From: Saccharomonospora piscinae
Lineage (GTDB): Bacteria; Actinomycetota; Actinomycetes; Mycobacteriales; Pseudonocardiaceae
Assembly (NCBI RefSeq): GCF_005862235.1
Contig: NZ_VCEK01000002.1
Span: forward strand, 1-64,000
DNA length: 64,000 bases
Reading direction: 5' to 3'
A program made the translations under genes and the position numbers. How positions within the stretch are numbered: the first letter of the stretch is position 1; every line of letters begins with the position of its first letter. The notes under the pieces are model-generated. The model saw nothing but the letters and a program-made list of their open reading frames with translations. It ran no database searches and was not told the origin of the DNA. This document shows positions 53,403 through 62,041 of this stretch, one piece after another.

Positions 53403-53606
53403 GGTGGCAGGTCTTCGGACTCGCGGGCGCGCCGGACACGCTCCGGCTCCTACTCGCCGTCGGCTTCCCAGGCCGGTTGGCCCAGTGCCGGTTCCCGATC
53501 GTGTGACCGGCCACGGCTTTCGTTCCCACTCACCGCTGCGGGGCAGTCCCGGAATCACACCGGGTTCCCTCTTGCCTCACCCACCCGAGCCGGGCAGGTG
53601 AACCAC
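53403..53606 (-). promoter_or_regulatory. Cobalamin riboswitch upstream of metE
   Basis: On the minus strand the leader carries the conserved B12-riboswitch segments in order: GGGAACCCGGTGTGATTCC, then GGACTGCCCCGCAGCGGTGA, then GGCACTGGGCC, GGCCTGGGAAGCCG, and AGTCCGAAGACCTGCC near the 3' end. Spacing and order match the family. It ends about 150 nt before the metE start. It should repress the B12-independent synthase when cobalamin is available, implying that the cell also has B12-dependent MetH. Confidence 0.93.
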
Positions 53607-53656
53607 CAGCGCGCCTCAGGCTAGTGCAGTCCCCCGTGCCGACCAAGGGTCCGCGC

Positions 53657-54361
53657 TCACTGCTCGGGTTCGTCCGGCACGAACGCCAGCTGGTCGGGAT
53701 GGAACGAGTCCCGGCGCGGGGGCGGCAACCACGCCTCGGGCCGGACACTCTTGCGCCTGCCCAGCTCCGCGAAGTCGAGCGGAGCCGCCAGATCGGCTCC
53801 GTACTCCGCTCCGTCGGTCACCGGCGCGAACGCCAGGTCGGCCGGGTCCATCCCGATACCCACCACGACGAGGTACACGTCGTCCAGCGCCGTGCAGAAC
53901 GCCGCCCAGCCGCCCGCGAAGTGCCACACTCTGGCGCGCACCTGCGCACCTTCGAGGCGCCACCACACGATCGGCCAGTCGGCGTAGCGCTGGGCCTCGT
54001 GTTCGGCGTGTTCGACCAGCGCGGGAATGAGGCCGTCGGGCCTCGGCACGGAGCTGTCGGGAAGCGTGACGTTCACGACCCCGAAGGCGCCGCTGAACGC
54101 GACCTCCACCAGCGGGTCCTTGCCGTTCGGGCACATCACCGCCTCGTAGCGGCGTTTCGGCAGCGTTCCCACCCTGACCCCGCTGTCGGCGTCCGGTTCC
54201 CGGTGGCCGAGCCACAACGCCCACGGCGGCCTGCCGGGCAGCCCTTCGAAGAAATCCACCCAGCGCGCACCGGTGAAGGTGTCGTCGAGTCCGTACGCCT
54301 GGAAGTCGACGACCGACGATGTCTGCTCTACGGCGTCCGAGTCCACCTGACGATGGTGCAC
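53657..54361 (-). CDS. Hypothetical protein
   Basis: A 234-residue soluble protein, rich in Trp and Asp. 'FTGARWVDFFEGLPGRPPWA' (near residue 29), 'FSGAFGVVNVTLPDSS', 'WPIVWWRLEGAQVRARVWHF' (near 130) and 'VYLVVVGIGMDPADLAFAPV' (near 160). I do not recognise a family. GTG at 54361 is the longest start; GTG at 54346 is possible and neither has a clear ribosome binding site. It follows the SDR gene by 37 nt on the same strand. Confidence 0.6.
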   Translation of the reverse strand: MHHRQVDSDAVEQTSSVVDFQAYGLDDTFTGARWVDFFEGLPGRPPWALWLGHREPDADSGVRVGTLPKRRYEAVMCPNGKDPLVEVAFSGAFGVVNVTLPDSSVPRPDGLIPALVEHAEHEAQRYADWPIVWWRLEGAQVRARVWHFAGGWAAFCTALDDVYLVVVGIGMDPADLAFAPVTDGAEYGADLAAPLDFAELGRRKSVRPEAWLPPPRRDSFHPDQLAFVPDEPEQ

Positions 54362-54398
54362 CGCCGACGGCGTTTCGGCAGCCCGGCTTCACCCACGT

Positions 54399-55172
54399 TC
54401 ACAGCTGCCACCGGCGGAATCCGGCCTCGGCGTCCACGACGTTGCCGACGATGGTGGCCGCGTCCTCGCTCAACAGCAGGGCCACCACCGAGGCCGCGTC
54501 AGCGGGCGTGTTCCAGCCGCCGCTGGGCAGCTGGCTGGCCACGGCACGGGTCAGTTCGTCGGTGGCCCATCCGGTGTCGGTGGGGCCTGGATTGACGCAG
54601 TTGACCGTGATCCCGTCGGCCACGAGTGCGTCCGACAGAGTGAGCGTGAGCTGGTGCAACGCGCCCTTGGTGGCCGCGTACGGGATCTCCGACGCCATCG
54701 GCGCCCGGTGCTGGCCCGAGGTGAACAACACGACGCGCCCCCCGTGTGCCGACCCGTGTGCGCGGTACCGCTCGGCGAAGGCGCGCACGAGCAGCAGCGT
54801 GGCCCGCACGTTGACCGCCCAGGTGAGGTCGAGTTCCTCGGCCGTCGACGCCGCGAGGTCGTGGGCGGAGCTGCGCGCGTGGTTGACGATCAACGTGTCG
54901 AGTTCACCGAAACGGGCGACGGCCGCGCGGATGACCCGTTCGGGCGCGCCGGGGTCCGCGAAGTCCGCTTCGAGGTGCCCGAGGGAGTCACCGCCGCCGA
55001 GTTCGGCGACGACCCCGTCGATCCCCCGTGGGTCGGCGCCCCACGGCTCGGTGGCGTCGTACGGGGACCACGACTGGGCGAACACCCGGTGCCCGTCGGC
55101 CAGCAGCCGCCGCGCGACCGCGAAGCCGATGCCCTCGGCCCTGCTCACACCCGTGACCAACGCTGTTCGCAT
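54399..55172 (-). CDS. SDR-family oxidoreductase
   Basis: A 257-residue short-chain dehydrogenase. NAD(P)-binding 'ALVTGVSRAEGIGFAVARRL' (residues 4-23), 'DTLIVNHARSS' (near 97), the active-site 'YAATKGALHQLTLTLSDAL' (Y-x3-K near 153) and 'GITVNCVNPGPTDTGW' (near 176). Serine of the catalytic triad is probably in 'LFTSGQH'. It resembles 3-oxoacyl-ACP-reductase-like family members; substrate unknown. ATG at 55172. Confidence 0.85.
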   Translation of the reverse strand: MRTALVTGVSRAEGIGFAVARRLLADGHRVFAQSWSPYDATEPWGADPRGIDGVVAELGGGDSLGHLEADFADPGAPERVIRAAVARFGELDTLIVNHARSSAHDLAASTAEELDLTWAVNVRATLLLVRAFAERYRAHGSAHGGRVVLFTSGQHRAPMASEIPYAATKGALHQLTLTLSDALVADGITVNCVNPGPTDTGWATDELTRAVASQLPSGGWNTPADAASVVALLLSEDAATIVGNVVDAEAGFRRWQL

Positions 55173-55226
55173 GGCGCGCCAGTCTCACCGCGACCCGGCG
55201 ACGCGGCAACCGGTTTTCGGTCCCGC

Positions 55227-56033
55227 TCAGGCGGGCTGTTTCTCCTCACCGGAACGGTCCCCGGACTCGGCGGTGCCCTTCGGCTCGCTTTCGGTGGACT
55301 CGTCCTCCGGGGCCGGATCGTTGCCGAGCCGGTCGACGGCCTGCCGCAGCGCGGACTGGCTGGCAGTCAGGCGGTCCAGCACCGTGGACCGCAGCTCGTA
55401 GGCCTCCCTGCGCAGCGAGCGGGCCTCGGCGAGGCGGCTCTCGGCTTCGGCGATCATCGCGTCGGCCTTCTCCTCGGTGACCCGACGCAGCTCCGCTGCC
55501 TCGTTCTCGGCGCGTTCCCGGTCCGCGGCGAGCTGGTCCTCGGTCGACTTCCGCTGCTCGTCCCGCTGCCGCTGCGCCTCCTCGTCGAGGCGCGTTCGCT
55601 CGGCGGCGGCCTGCTCCGCGAGCTGTTCGGCGTCGGCCTGTGCCTTGTTCCGGGTCTTCTCCGCGTAGGCATCGGCCGCCTCGCGGGTGTCGGCGGCGTC
55701 CTGCTCCGCCTTCGCGCGCAGCTCGGCGATCTCCTCCTCCGCGAGCTGCATCATGGTCTTGACCCGCTCGGTCATGGCTGCGGGGCCCGCGGGATCGTCG
55801 ACCATCCGCGCCAGTGCGGTCTTGGAGTCGGCCAGCTCCTTCTGCGCGTAGCTCAGCGCCTTGGTCAGCTCCGCGACCGACGCCGTGGCGTCGTCGCGGT
55901 GGCGTGCCGCGCTGGCCAGCTCCTCCCGCAGGGTCGAGATGTGCTCGTCCACCTGCGCCTGGTCGTAGCCACGGAAAGCCGTCGCGAACTGCGTGTTTGT
56001 CGCCTGTGTGGGGGATGCCTGCGCTTCAGCCAT
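55227..56033 (-). CDS. DivIVA-like coiled-coil protein
   Basis: A 268-residue protein. 'FATAFRGYDQAQVDEHISTL' (residues 16-35) is a DivIVA-type N-terminal motif ('RGYDxxQVD'). Nearly all the rest is heptad coiled coil rich in Ala, Glu and Arg, with an acidic low-complexity tail. It may organise membrane or cell-pole scaffolds like Wag31 or cell-wall-related paralogues. ATG at 56033. Divergent from the DUF445 membrane protein. Confidence 0.85.
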   Translation of the reverse strand: MAEAQASPTQATNTQFATAFRGYDQAQVDEHISTLREELASAARHRDDATASVAELTKALSYAQKELADSKTALARMVDDPAGPAAMTERVKTMMQLAEEEIAELRAKAEQDAADTREAADAYAEKTRNKAQADAEQLAEQAAAERTRLDEEAQRQRDEQRKSTEDQLAADRERAENEAAELRRVTEEKADAMIAEAESRLAEARSLRREAYELRSTVLDRLTASQSALRQAVDRLGNDPAPEDESTESEPKGTAESGDRSGEEKQPA

Positions 56034-56162
56034 CGGGCCACCATAATGAGTCCGGGTTGCCGATCCCATACCTTTCGCACGCGGATTCCGGCGAACTGCG
56101 TGCCGAGTGCGATGAAAGGTTCCGCACGAACCCGGAAGACGGGCGCCGGCAAGGAGGTCGCA

Positions 56163-57392
56163 GTGGAGGCCGTTCTCGACGACCTCGCCGGGAACTGGCC
56201 GCTCTACGCCGCGATCCCGGTCGTCGCGGCACTGATCGGCTACGTGACCAAGCGGGTCGCGATCGAGATGATGTTCCGGCCGCTGGAGTTCGTCGGCGTG
56301 CGCGGAACGGTCCTCGGCTGGCAGGGTGTCGTGCCCCGGCACGGTGGCCGGATGGCCGCGACGGCGGCCGACCTGCTGACTCGCAACGTCCTCGACGTGT
56401 CCGACGTGATCGCCCGGATCGATCCGGCACGGCTCACCCGCGAAATCGAACAGCCGTTACTGCGGGCGGTCGACGAGATCGCCAGGGAGGTGCTCGCCGA
56501 GCAGCATCCCCGGTTGTGGGAGCGGCTGCCACCGATGGCGCAGGACCTGCTGGTCAAGCACGTGCAGGCCGGTTCGCCCCGGCTGGTCGGCCAGGTGATG
56601 GCCGAACTGCGGGACAACATCGACGATCTCCTCGACGTCCGACAACTGAGCGTGCAGCGTCTGACCCGGGACAAGGCCCTGCTCGTGAAGCTGATCCGCG
56701 AGACGTCCCGCCCGGAATTGGCGTTCATCGCTCGATCGGGTATCTATTTCGGGTTTTTCCTCGGGATCGTTCAGTCGATCGTGTGGGCCTTGACGAAGAA
56801 TCCTCTCGTCATGCCGATCTTCGGCGCCTGCATCGGGCTGTTCACCGACTGGCTCGCCATAAAACTGATCTTCGTTCCCCGCGACCCGATCCGGCTGCCG
56901 GGCGGATTCCTGTGGCAGGGCAAGTTCCAGCGCAGAAGGGCGGAGGTCGCCCGCGAGTACGGCGAGATGATCGCCAACGAACTGCTCACCGTCGACAACC
57001 TGCTGGACGCGATCCTGCGCGGCCCGAAGTCCGACCGCCTCGTGGCGATGGTGCGCAGGCTGGTGGCCGACACCGTCGACGAGCAGGTGAGTTCCGCGCG
57101 TCCGCTGGTACGCGCCACCATCGGGCAGCCCCGGCTCGACGCGATCAAGGACGCGGCTGCGCGCAGGGCGCTCGACCGGCTCCCTGGCACCCTCGCCCCG
57201 GCGCGGGGCTACCTGGCTCGGGCGATGGACGTCGCGACGGTCGTGGAGCAGCGGATGATGCGCATGACCTCCGTGGAGTACGAGGGACTGCTGCGGCCCG
57301 CGTTCCGGCAGGACGAGTGGAAACTCGTCGCCGTCGGCGGCGTCATCGGGTTCGTGGTGGGCGAGCTCCAGGTCCTGCTGATGCTGCACTGA
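56163..57392 (+). CDS. DUF445 family membrane protein
   Basis: A 409-residue protein. An N-terminal transmembrane helix ('YAAIPVVAALIGYVTKRVAI', residues 14-33) leads into the DUF445 signature 'RPLEFVGVRGTVLGWQGVVP' (near 39). A central pair of helices ('GIYFGFFLGIVQSIVWAL', 'LFTDWLAIKLIF') and a C-terminal helix ('AVGGVIGFVVGELQVLLML') complete it. The family is uncharacterised. GTG at 56163 follows AAGGAGG by 5 nt. Its last 50 bp overlap the 3' end of the convergent zinc permease gene. Confidence 0.88.
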   Translation: MEAVLDDLAGNWPLYAAIPVVAALIGYVTKRVAIEMMFRPLEFVGVRGTVLGWQGVVPRHGGRMAATAADLLTRNVLDVSDVIARIDPARLTREIEQPLLRAVDEIAREVLAEQHPRLWERLPPMAQDLLVKHVQAGSPRLVGQVMAELRDNIDDLLDVRQLSVQRLTRDKALLVKLIRETSRPELAFIARSGIYFGFFLGIVQSIVWALTKNPLVMPIFGACIGLFTDWLAIKLIFVPRDPIRLPGGFLWQGKFQRRRAEVAREYGEMIANELLTVDNLLDAILRGPKSDRLVAMVRRLVADTVDEQVSSARPLVRATIGQPRLDAIKDAAARRALDRLPGTLAPARGYLARAMDVATVVEQRMMRMTSVEYEGLLRPAFRQDEWKLVAVGGVIGFVVGELQVLLMLH

Positions 57393-58263
57393 CCGGCTCG
57401 GGCTCCACCGCGCCGCTGTCGGTCACTCCGCTCGCCCTGCCCCGGACCAGCTCCACGAGCCTGCAACCGAGATAGATGGTGAACGAGATGGCGGTGACGA
57501 AGAAACTGACCGGCGCACCGGGCGCCAGCGACAGCACGATGCCGCCCAGCGCGGCGGTTTCGGCGAACATGACGGCGAGCACGGTGGCCCGCAGGGGGCT
57601 CGCCGTCACGCGCGCGGCGGCGGCGGCCGGGGTGACCATCAACGCCACGACGAGCAGGGCGCCCACGATCTGCACACCCAGCGCGGTGGCCACGCCGATC
57701 AGCACCGCGAACAGCGGCGCCAGCAGGCGGACCGGAACCCCCCGCGCGGCGGCCACGGCGGGATCGACGCTGGCGAACAGCAACGGCCGGTAGATCAACG
57801 CGAGCACCAGCAGCACCACGCCCGCGGCCACCAGCAGTGCGGTCAGATCCGTCGGCTCGATCGCCACGATCTGGCCGACCAGGATGCCGAACTTGTTGGA
57901 GGTGCGGCCCGGGTAGTACCAGAGCAGCAACACCCCGAGGCCCAGTCCGAACGCGAGGATCACGCCGATCACCGAGTCGCGGTCCGACTCGCGGCCACCG
58001 AGCAGGCCGAGCAGCAACGCGGCCACCACGGCGCCCACCAGCGCCCCGTAGCTCACACCGATCCCGAGCAGCAGCGCGGCGGCGGCACCGGTGAAGGCCA
58101 GCTCGGCGGTGCCGTGGACGGCGAACGACATGCGCCGCATGACGATCAGCGGCCCCAGCGTTCCCGCCACGAGGCCCAGCACGGCGGCCGCCAGCAGGGC
58201 CGTCTGCACGAAGTCGAAGCCGAGCAGCTCCATCGTGAGGTCGAAGTCGAACAACTGGTCCAT
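57343..58263 (-). CDS. Zinc/manganese ABC transporter permease (ZnuB-like)
   Basis: A 306-residue membrane protein with eight or more helices, ABC-3 family: 'LGPLIVMRRMSFAVHGTAEL' (near residue 37), 'IGVILAFGLGLGVLLLWYYP' (near 99), 'VSFFVTAISFTIYLGCRLVE' (near 255). It is the permease of the metal uptake system encoded with the ATPase and His-rich binding protein upstream. Stop lies inside the convergent DUF445 gene. ATG at 58263 is the likely start; TTG at 58269 is in frame. Confidence 0.9.
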   Translation of the reverse strand: MDQLFDFDLTMELLGFDFVQTALLAAAVLGLVAGTLGPLIVMRRMSFAVHGTAELAFTGAAAALLLGIGVSYGALVGAVVAALLLGLLGGRESDRDSVIGVILAFGLGLGVLLLWYYPGRTSNKFGILVGQIVAIEPTDLTALLVAAGVVLLVLALIYRPLLFASVDPAVAAARGVPVRLLAPLFAVLIGVATALGVQIVGALLVVALMVTPAAAAARVTASPLRATVLAVMFAETAALGGIVLSLAPGAPVSFFVTAISFTIYLGCRLVELVRGRASGVTDSGAVEPEPVSAASAGPGARPPRTR

Positions 58264-58311
58264 GGGCAAGCCTTCGGAATCGGTGGTGGAAGCGTTCGGG
58301 GCCGCGCAAGC

Positions 58312-59133
58312 TCAGTGGTGAACCTCGTCCTCGCACAACGCACTCTGTGCGCCCGCGACGTGGATCTGGCCTCCCACCCGCAGGACCTCCACCCTCGACC
58401 GGTACAGCTCGGACAACGTCTCCGACGTCATCACCTCGTCGGGCGGGCCAATCCGGAACTGGCCATCCACGAGATAGAGCACCCGGTCCACGGCCGACAG
58501 GATCGGGTTGATCTCGTGGGTGACGAACAGGACGGCCGTGTTCGTCGCCCGCCTGCGCTCGTCGATGAGCCCCGCCACGATCCGCTGGTGGGTGAGGTCG
58601 AGCGAGGCGAGCGGTTCGTCGCAGAGCAGTACAGCGGGCTCACCGATGAGGGCCTGCGCCACCCGCAGCCGCTGCTGCTCGCCCCCGGAGAGCCTGCCGA
58701 CGGGCGAATCGGCGTAGTCGGTGGCGCCGACGGCCTCGATCGCCGAGTCGATCAACCGCCCGCGACGCCGCAGGCCCCGCAGGCCGAACCCCCAGCTGTG
58801 CCCGTCGAGCCCGAGGCCCACGAGATCCCGGCCGCGCAGGGTCAGCCCGTCGTCCATCGCGCGCTGCTGCGGCACGTATCCGACCCGGTCATTGCCACGC
58901 CCCGGCGGGCGGCCCGCCACGGTGACCGTGCCCGCGCTCAGCGGCTGGAGTCCCAGCAGCACCCGCAGCAGGCTGGTCTTGCCCGACCCGTTGGGGCCGA
59001 GCACGGCCAGAAACTCACCGGGCGCGACGTCGAGATCGAGCCCCGACCACAGGGTGCGCTCGCCGAACCGCAGGGCCCCGCCCCTGACCTCGACGGCCGC
59101 ACCGCGCGGGTCCGTCATGTCCACTCGGGTCAT
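58312..59133 (-). CDS. Zinc/manganese ABC transporter ATP-binding protein (ZnuC-like)
   Basis: A 273-residue ABC ATPase: Walker A 'LGPNGSGKTSLLR' (near residue 44), Q-loop 'GYVPQQRAMD' (near 85), signature 'LSGGEQQRLRVAQAL' (near 147), Walker B 'VLLCDEPLASLD' (near 167), and H-loop 'FVTHEIN' (near 203). The order binding protein - ATPase - permease with 4-nt and 48-nt gaps indicates one operon. Confidence 0.93.
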   Translation of the reverse strand: MTRVDMTDPRGAAVEVRGGALRFGERTLWSGLDLDVAPGEFLAVLGPNGSGKTSLLRVLLGLQPLSAGTVTVAGRPPGRGNDRVGYVPQQRAMDDGLTLRGRDLVGLGLDGHSWGFGLRGLRRRGRLIDSAIEAVGATDYADSPVGRLSGGEQQRLRVAQALIGEPAVLLCDEPLASLDLTHQRIVAGLIDERRRATNTAVLFVTHEINPILSAVDRVLYLVDGQFRIGPPDEVMTSETLSELYRSRVEVLRVGGQIHVAGAQSALCEDEVHH

Positions 59134-59137
59134 TCGC

Positions 59138-60217
59138 TCACTCGTCCAGGGCCTTCTCCAGCGCGTCGACCTGACGGCTCATCCAGGCAATGTAGTCGGT
59201 CTGTTCGTCGGGCAGTGTCTCGGTGACGTCGACGATCGGAGTGCCTGCCTCCCGTGCCGCGGCGATCACCTTCTCGGTGGCCGGTGTGGCCGTCTGCGTG
59301 TTGCGGACCACCGCGTCGACCTCACCGCCCACCAGCTCCAGCATCCGCTGCTGCGCGGCCACCGGCACGTCGGTCTCGTTCTCAACGGCGGCGGCGAACT
59401 CGCGGGGTGTCGCGTCGTCGACTCCTGCGGCCAGCAGCAGGTAGTGCGCGATGGGCTCGGTCGCGGCGACCCGCGTTCCCTCGTGGTCCGCCGCGAGGCT
59501 CTCGACCCGGTGGTGCAACTCGTCGACGCGCTCGGTGAACGCGGCCGCGTTGTCCTCGAACGTCGCGCGCTGTTCCGGACGCAGTTCGCCGAGATCGGCC
59601 GCCACCTGGTCCGCGACGGCGGCGACCACGGGCAGGTCGTACCAGACGTGCTCGTTGCCGTGGGCGTGGTCGTGGGCATGCCCGTGGCCCTCGTGGCCAC
59701 CGTGGCCATCACCCTCGTGGCCCTCGCCGTGACCGTCGCCCTCGTCGCCGTGACCGTGCTCCCCGTGCTCGTCCGCGGACTCCTCCGCGTGGTCCCCGGC
59801 AGAGCCGCTGTCGGCACCGTCGGCCCCGTCCGCGCTGTCCACCGCCACGACGGCCGGAGCCTCGGCGTTCTCGGCGAGCTGGACGAAGAAGTCGTCGTAA
59901 CCGCCCCCGTTGTAGACGAGCAGGTCGGCCGAGCGCACCTCGGCGGCGTCGACGGCTCCGGCCTGGTAAGAGTGCGGGTCGGCCGACGGGTCGTCGATGA
60001 GCGCGGTCGCCTCCACCTGGTCTCCCCCGACCGCGGACACGACGCCAGCCCACACGTTCGTGGAAGCGACCACCTGCACGCGGCCGTCCGCGTCCGACGA
60101 GTCGCCCGAACCGGCGGAGTCACCACCGCAGGCGGACGCGGTCACGGCCAGCGCGGCCGAGACCGAGACACCGGCCAGCACACGGCCCCGACGGGAGGTT
60201 GTGATCGACGATCGCAC
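59138..60217 (-). CDS. Zinc ABC transporter substrate-binding lipoprotein (ZnuA-like)
   Basis: A 359-residue periplasm-side binding protein. The lipobox 'TASAC' ends the signal (about residue 30). Metal-site segments: 'DDPSADPHSYQAG' (His), 'NGGGYDDFF', 'EHVWYDLPVVAAVADQVAAD' (His), and the acidic 'EKVIAAAREAGTPIVDVTET'. A long Asp/Glu/His-rich loop (about residues 145-195, many repeats of H-x-H and G-H-G) is typical of zinc-specific members. I chose GTG 60217, with GAGGTGG 6 nt upstream; ATG 60235 lacks a ribosome binding site and would overlap the possible Zur box. Confidence 0.9.
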   Translation of the reverse strand: MRSSITTSRRGRVLAGVSVSAALAVTASACGGDSAGSGDSSDADGRVQVVASTNVWAGVVSAVGGDQVEATALIDDPSADPHSYQAGAVDAAEVRSADLLVYNGGGYDDFFVQLAENAEAPAVVAVDSADGADGADSGSAGDHAEESADEHGEHGHGDEGDGHGEGHEGDGHGGHEGHGHAHDHAHGNEHVWYDLPVVAAVADQVAADLGELRPEQRATFEDNAAAFTERVDELHHRVESLAADHEGTRVAATEPIAHYLLLAAGVDDATPREFAAAVENETDVPVAAQQRMLELVGGEVDAVVRNTQTATPATEKVIAAAREAGTPIVDVTETLPDEQTDYIAWMSRQVDALEKALDE

Positions 60218-60237
60218 TCCGAGCCACCTCAGCATTT

Positions 60238-60250
60238 GGAAATGATTGTC
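60238..60250. promoter_or_regulatory. Possible Zur box upstream of the zinc transporter operon
   Basis: GGAAATGATTGTC resembles the AT-rich Fur/Zur-type box with an AAATGATT centre and partial dyad symmetry. It sits 21 bp before the proposed start, a fitting position for zinc-dependent repression. Only a partial match, and no Zur gene is in the window. Confidence 0.4.
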
Positions 60251-60362
60251 GATATCACTGTACCTCATCGAGCGACTGTTAACCCACCGGTCGGGTGATC
60301 AGTGCAGCTACGGACCGCAACCATGTGACGCACGCTGGAGGCTGCTTCTGCTGCGGCTTCTG

Positions 60363-60375
60363 AACCGTTACGGTT
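60363..60375. promoter_or_regulatory. Candidate LacI-family operator
   Basis: AACCGT-T-ACGGTT is a perfect 6-bp inverted repeat around one base, 5 nt before the ATG of the LacI gene. It suits autoregulation. The odd centre is unlike the even CpG-centred operators typical of many LacI proteins. Confidence 0.4.
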
Positions 60376-60380
60376 TGTTC

Positions 60381-61481
60381 ATGAACCGGCCGATGCGAAC
60401 CAGGCGGGGAGCGACACTCGCGTCGCTCGCCGCCGAACTGGGCGTGTCCAGGACGACGGTGTCCAATGCGTACAACCGGCCGGACCAGCTCTCCCCCGAA
60501 CTGCGGCAGCGCGTCCTCGACACCGCGCGCAGGCTCGGCTACCCCGGGCCCGACCCCGTCGCCCGGTCCCTGCGGACCCGCAAGGCGGGCGCGGTCGGGC
60601 TGCTGCTCACCGAGAACCTCTCCTACGCCTTCCGCGACCCCGCGGCCGTGGGCGTACTCGAAGGGCTCGCGCTCGCCTGCGAAGACGAGGGAGTCGGACT
60701 CCATCTCGTGCCCGCCAGCCCGGGCAGCGAGGAGGTCGCCGCCGTCCACCGCGCCGGTGTCGACGGCTTCGTCGTCTACTCGGTGCCCGACGACGACCCG
60801 CACCTCGCGGCCGTGCTGTCCCGCCCCGTTCCCACCGTGGTCGTCGACCAGCCACAACTCGACGGTGTCGATCGGGTCGGCCCCGACGACGAGACCGCCA
60901 TCGTGCAGGTCGCCAACCACGTCGTGGGCCTCGGCCACCGGCAGGTCGGTGTGCTGTGCATGCGGCTGGGACGCGACCGCAACGACGGCTTCGTTCCCCT
61001 CGACCGGCAGCAGGAGGCGCACTACCACGTCCAGCGCACCCGGCTCGCCGCGCTCGCGAGGACCTTCGAGGCCGCGGGTGTCGCCTGGAACACGATTCCC
61101 GTCGTCGAGCGCTTCGATCACACCGTGGACGACGGCGCGACGGCCGCCCGGCAGCTGCTCGACGCCCACCCGCGCGTCACGGCCCTCATCTGCACCTCCG
61201 ACATCCTCGCCCTCGGCGCTCTCGCCGAAGCGGGGCGGCGGGGGCTGCGCGTGCCGGCCGACCTGACGATCACCGGTTTCGACGGTATCGCCGAGGCGTC
61301 CCGCGCCGGGCTGACGACCGTCCACCAGCCCGTCCTGGAGAAGGGCAAGGCCGCGGGCAAACTGTTACTCGGTGCCGCGGACCGGGTCGCCCCGAAGGTG
61401 ATCACGTTGCCCACCGAGCTCCGGGTCGGCACGACGTCGGCTCCGCCGCGCACCGCGGAGGAGCGCTGGTTCGGCCCGTGA
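60381..61481 (+). CDS. LacI-family transcriptional regulator
   Basis: A 366-residue regulator. N-terminal HTH 'TLASLAAELGVSRTTVSNAY' with hinge 'RRLGYPGPDPVARSLRT' (residues 11-68), then a periplasmic-binding-protein-like domain ('AVGLLLTENLSYAFRDPAAV', 'DGFVVYSVPDDDPHL', 'ALICTSDILALGALAEAG', 'LTITGFDGIAEASRAGLTTV'). Ligand unknown; most are sugar or nucleoside responsive. It is divergent from the zinc operon but metal sensing is not expected of this family. ATG at 60381. Confidence 0.9.
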   Translation: MNRPMRTRRGATLASLAAELGVSRTTVSNAYNRPDQLSPELRQRVLDTARRLGYPGPDPVARSLRTRKAGAVGLLLTENLSYAFRDPAAVGVLEGLALACEDEGVGLHLVPASPGSEEVAAVHRAGVDGFVVYSVPDDDPHLAAVLSRPVPTVVVDQPQLDGVDRVGPDDETAIVQVANHVVGLGHRQVGVLCMRLGRDRNDGFVPLDRQQEAHYHVQRTRLAALARTFEAAGVAWNTIPVVERFDHTVDDGATAARQLLDAHPRVTALICTSDILALGALAEAGRRGLRVPADLTITGFDGIAEASRAGLTTVHQPVLEKGKAAGKLLLGAADRVAPKVITLPTELRVGTTSAPPRTAEERWFGP

Positions 61482-61524
61482 CCGTCCCGACGGCCTTCCC
61501 ACCCGGCAGGAACGAAAGGCAGCC

Positions 61525-62016
61525 ATGACCGCGATCGACGAACTGCTCCAGCGCAACGACCAGCTCGGTGCCGTCACACCCGGGGACCGGTCCTCCCCGA
61601 GGCCCTCCCTCCAGGTGGCCATCCTGACCTGCATGGACGCGCGGATCCGGGTGTTCGAGGTCTTCGGGCTGCGCCAGGGCGAGTCGCACGTGCTGCGCAA
61701 CGCGGGCGGCGTCGTGACCGACGACATGATCCGCTCGCTGGCGCTGAGCCAGCGCAAGCTCGGCACCCGTGAGGTGCTGGTCGTGCAGCACACCGACTGC
61801 GGGCTGAACGCGGTCACCGAGGACGGGTTCAAGGACGAGCTGGAGGAGGCCAGCGGGATGCGGCCCCCGTGGGCGGTGGAGGCGTTCCGCGACATCGACG
61901 CCAACGTCCGGCAGTCGGTCAAGCGGGTGCGGACCAACCCCTACCTGCTGCACACCGACGCCGTGCGCGGATTCGTGTACGACGTCCACACCGGGGAGCT
62001 TCGGGAGGTTTCCTGA
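61525..62016 (+). CDS. Beta-class carbonic anhydrase
   Basis: A 163-residue enzyme interconverting CO2 and bicarbonate. Zinc ligands Cys in 'LTCMDARIRVFEV' (with the Asp-Arg dyad), His and Cys in 'VQHTDCGLNAV'. 'LRNAGGVVTDDMIRSLALSQ' is also conserved. Short, as in the mycobacterial CanB-type lineage. AAAGGCAGCC precedes the ATG. It lies next to mutY, as in M. tuberculosis. Confidence 0.93.
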   Translation: MTAIDELLQRNDQLGAVTPGDRSSPRPSLQVAILTCMDARIRVFEVFGLRQGESHVLRNAGGVVTDDMIRSLALSQRKLGTREVLVVQHTDCGLNAVTEDGFKDELEEASGMRPPWAVEAFRDIDANVRQSVKRVRTNPYLLHTDAVRGFVYDVHTGELREVS

Positions 62017-62041
62017 TCGGGACGGGTTAGCCTCTCCGGCG

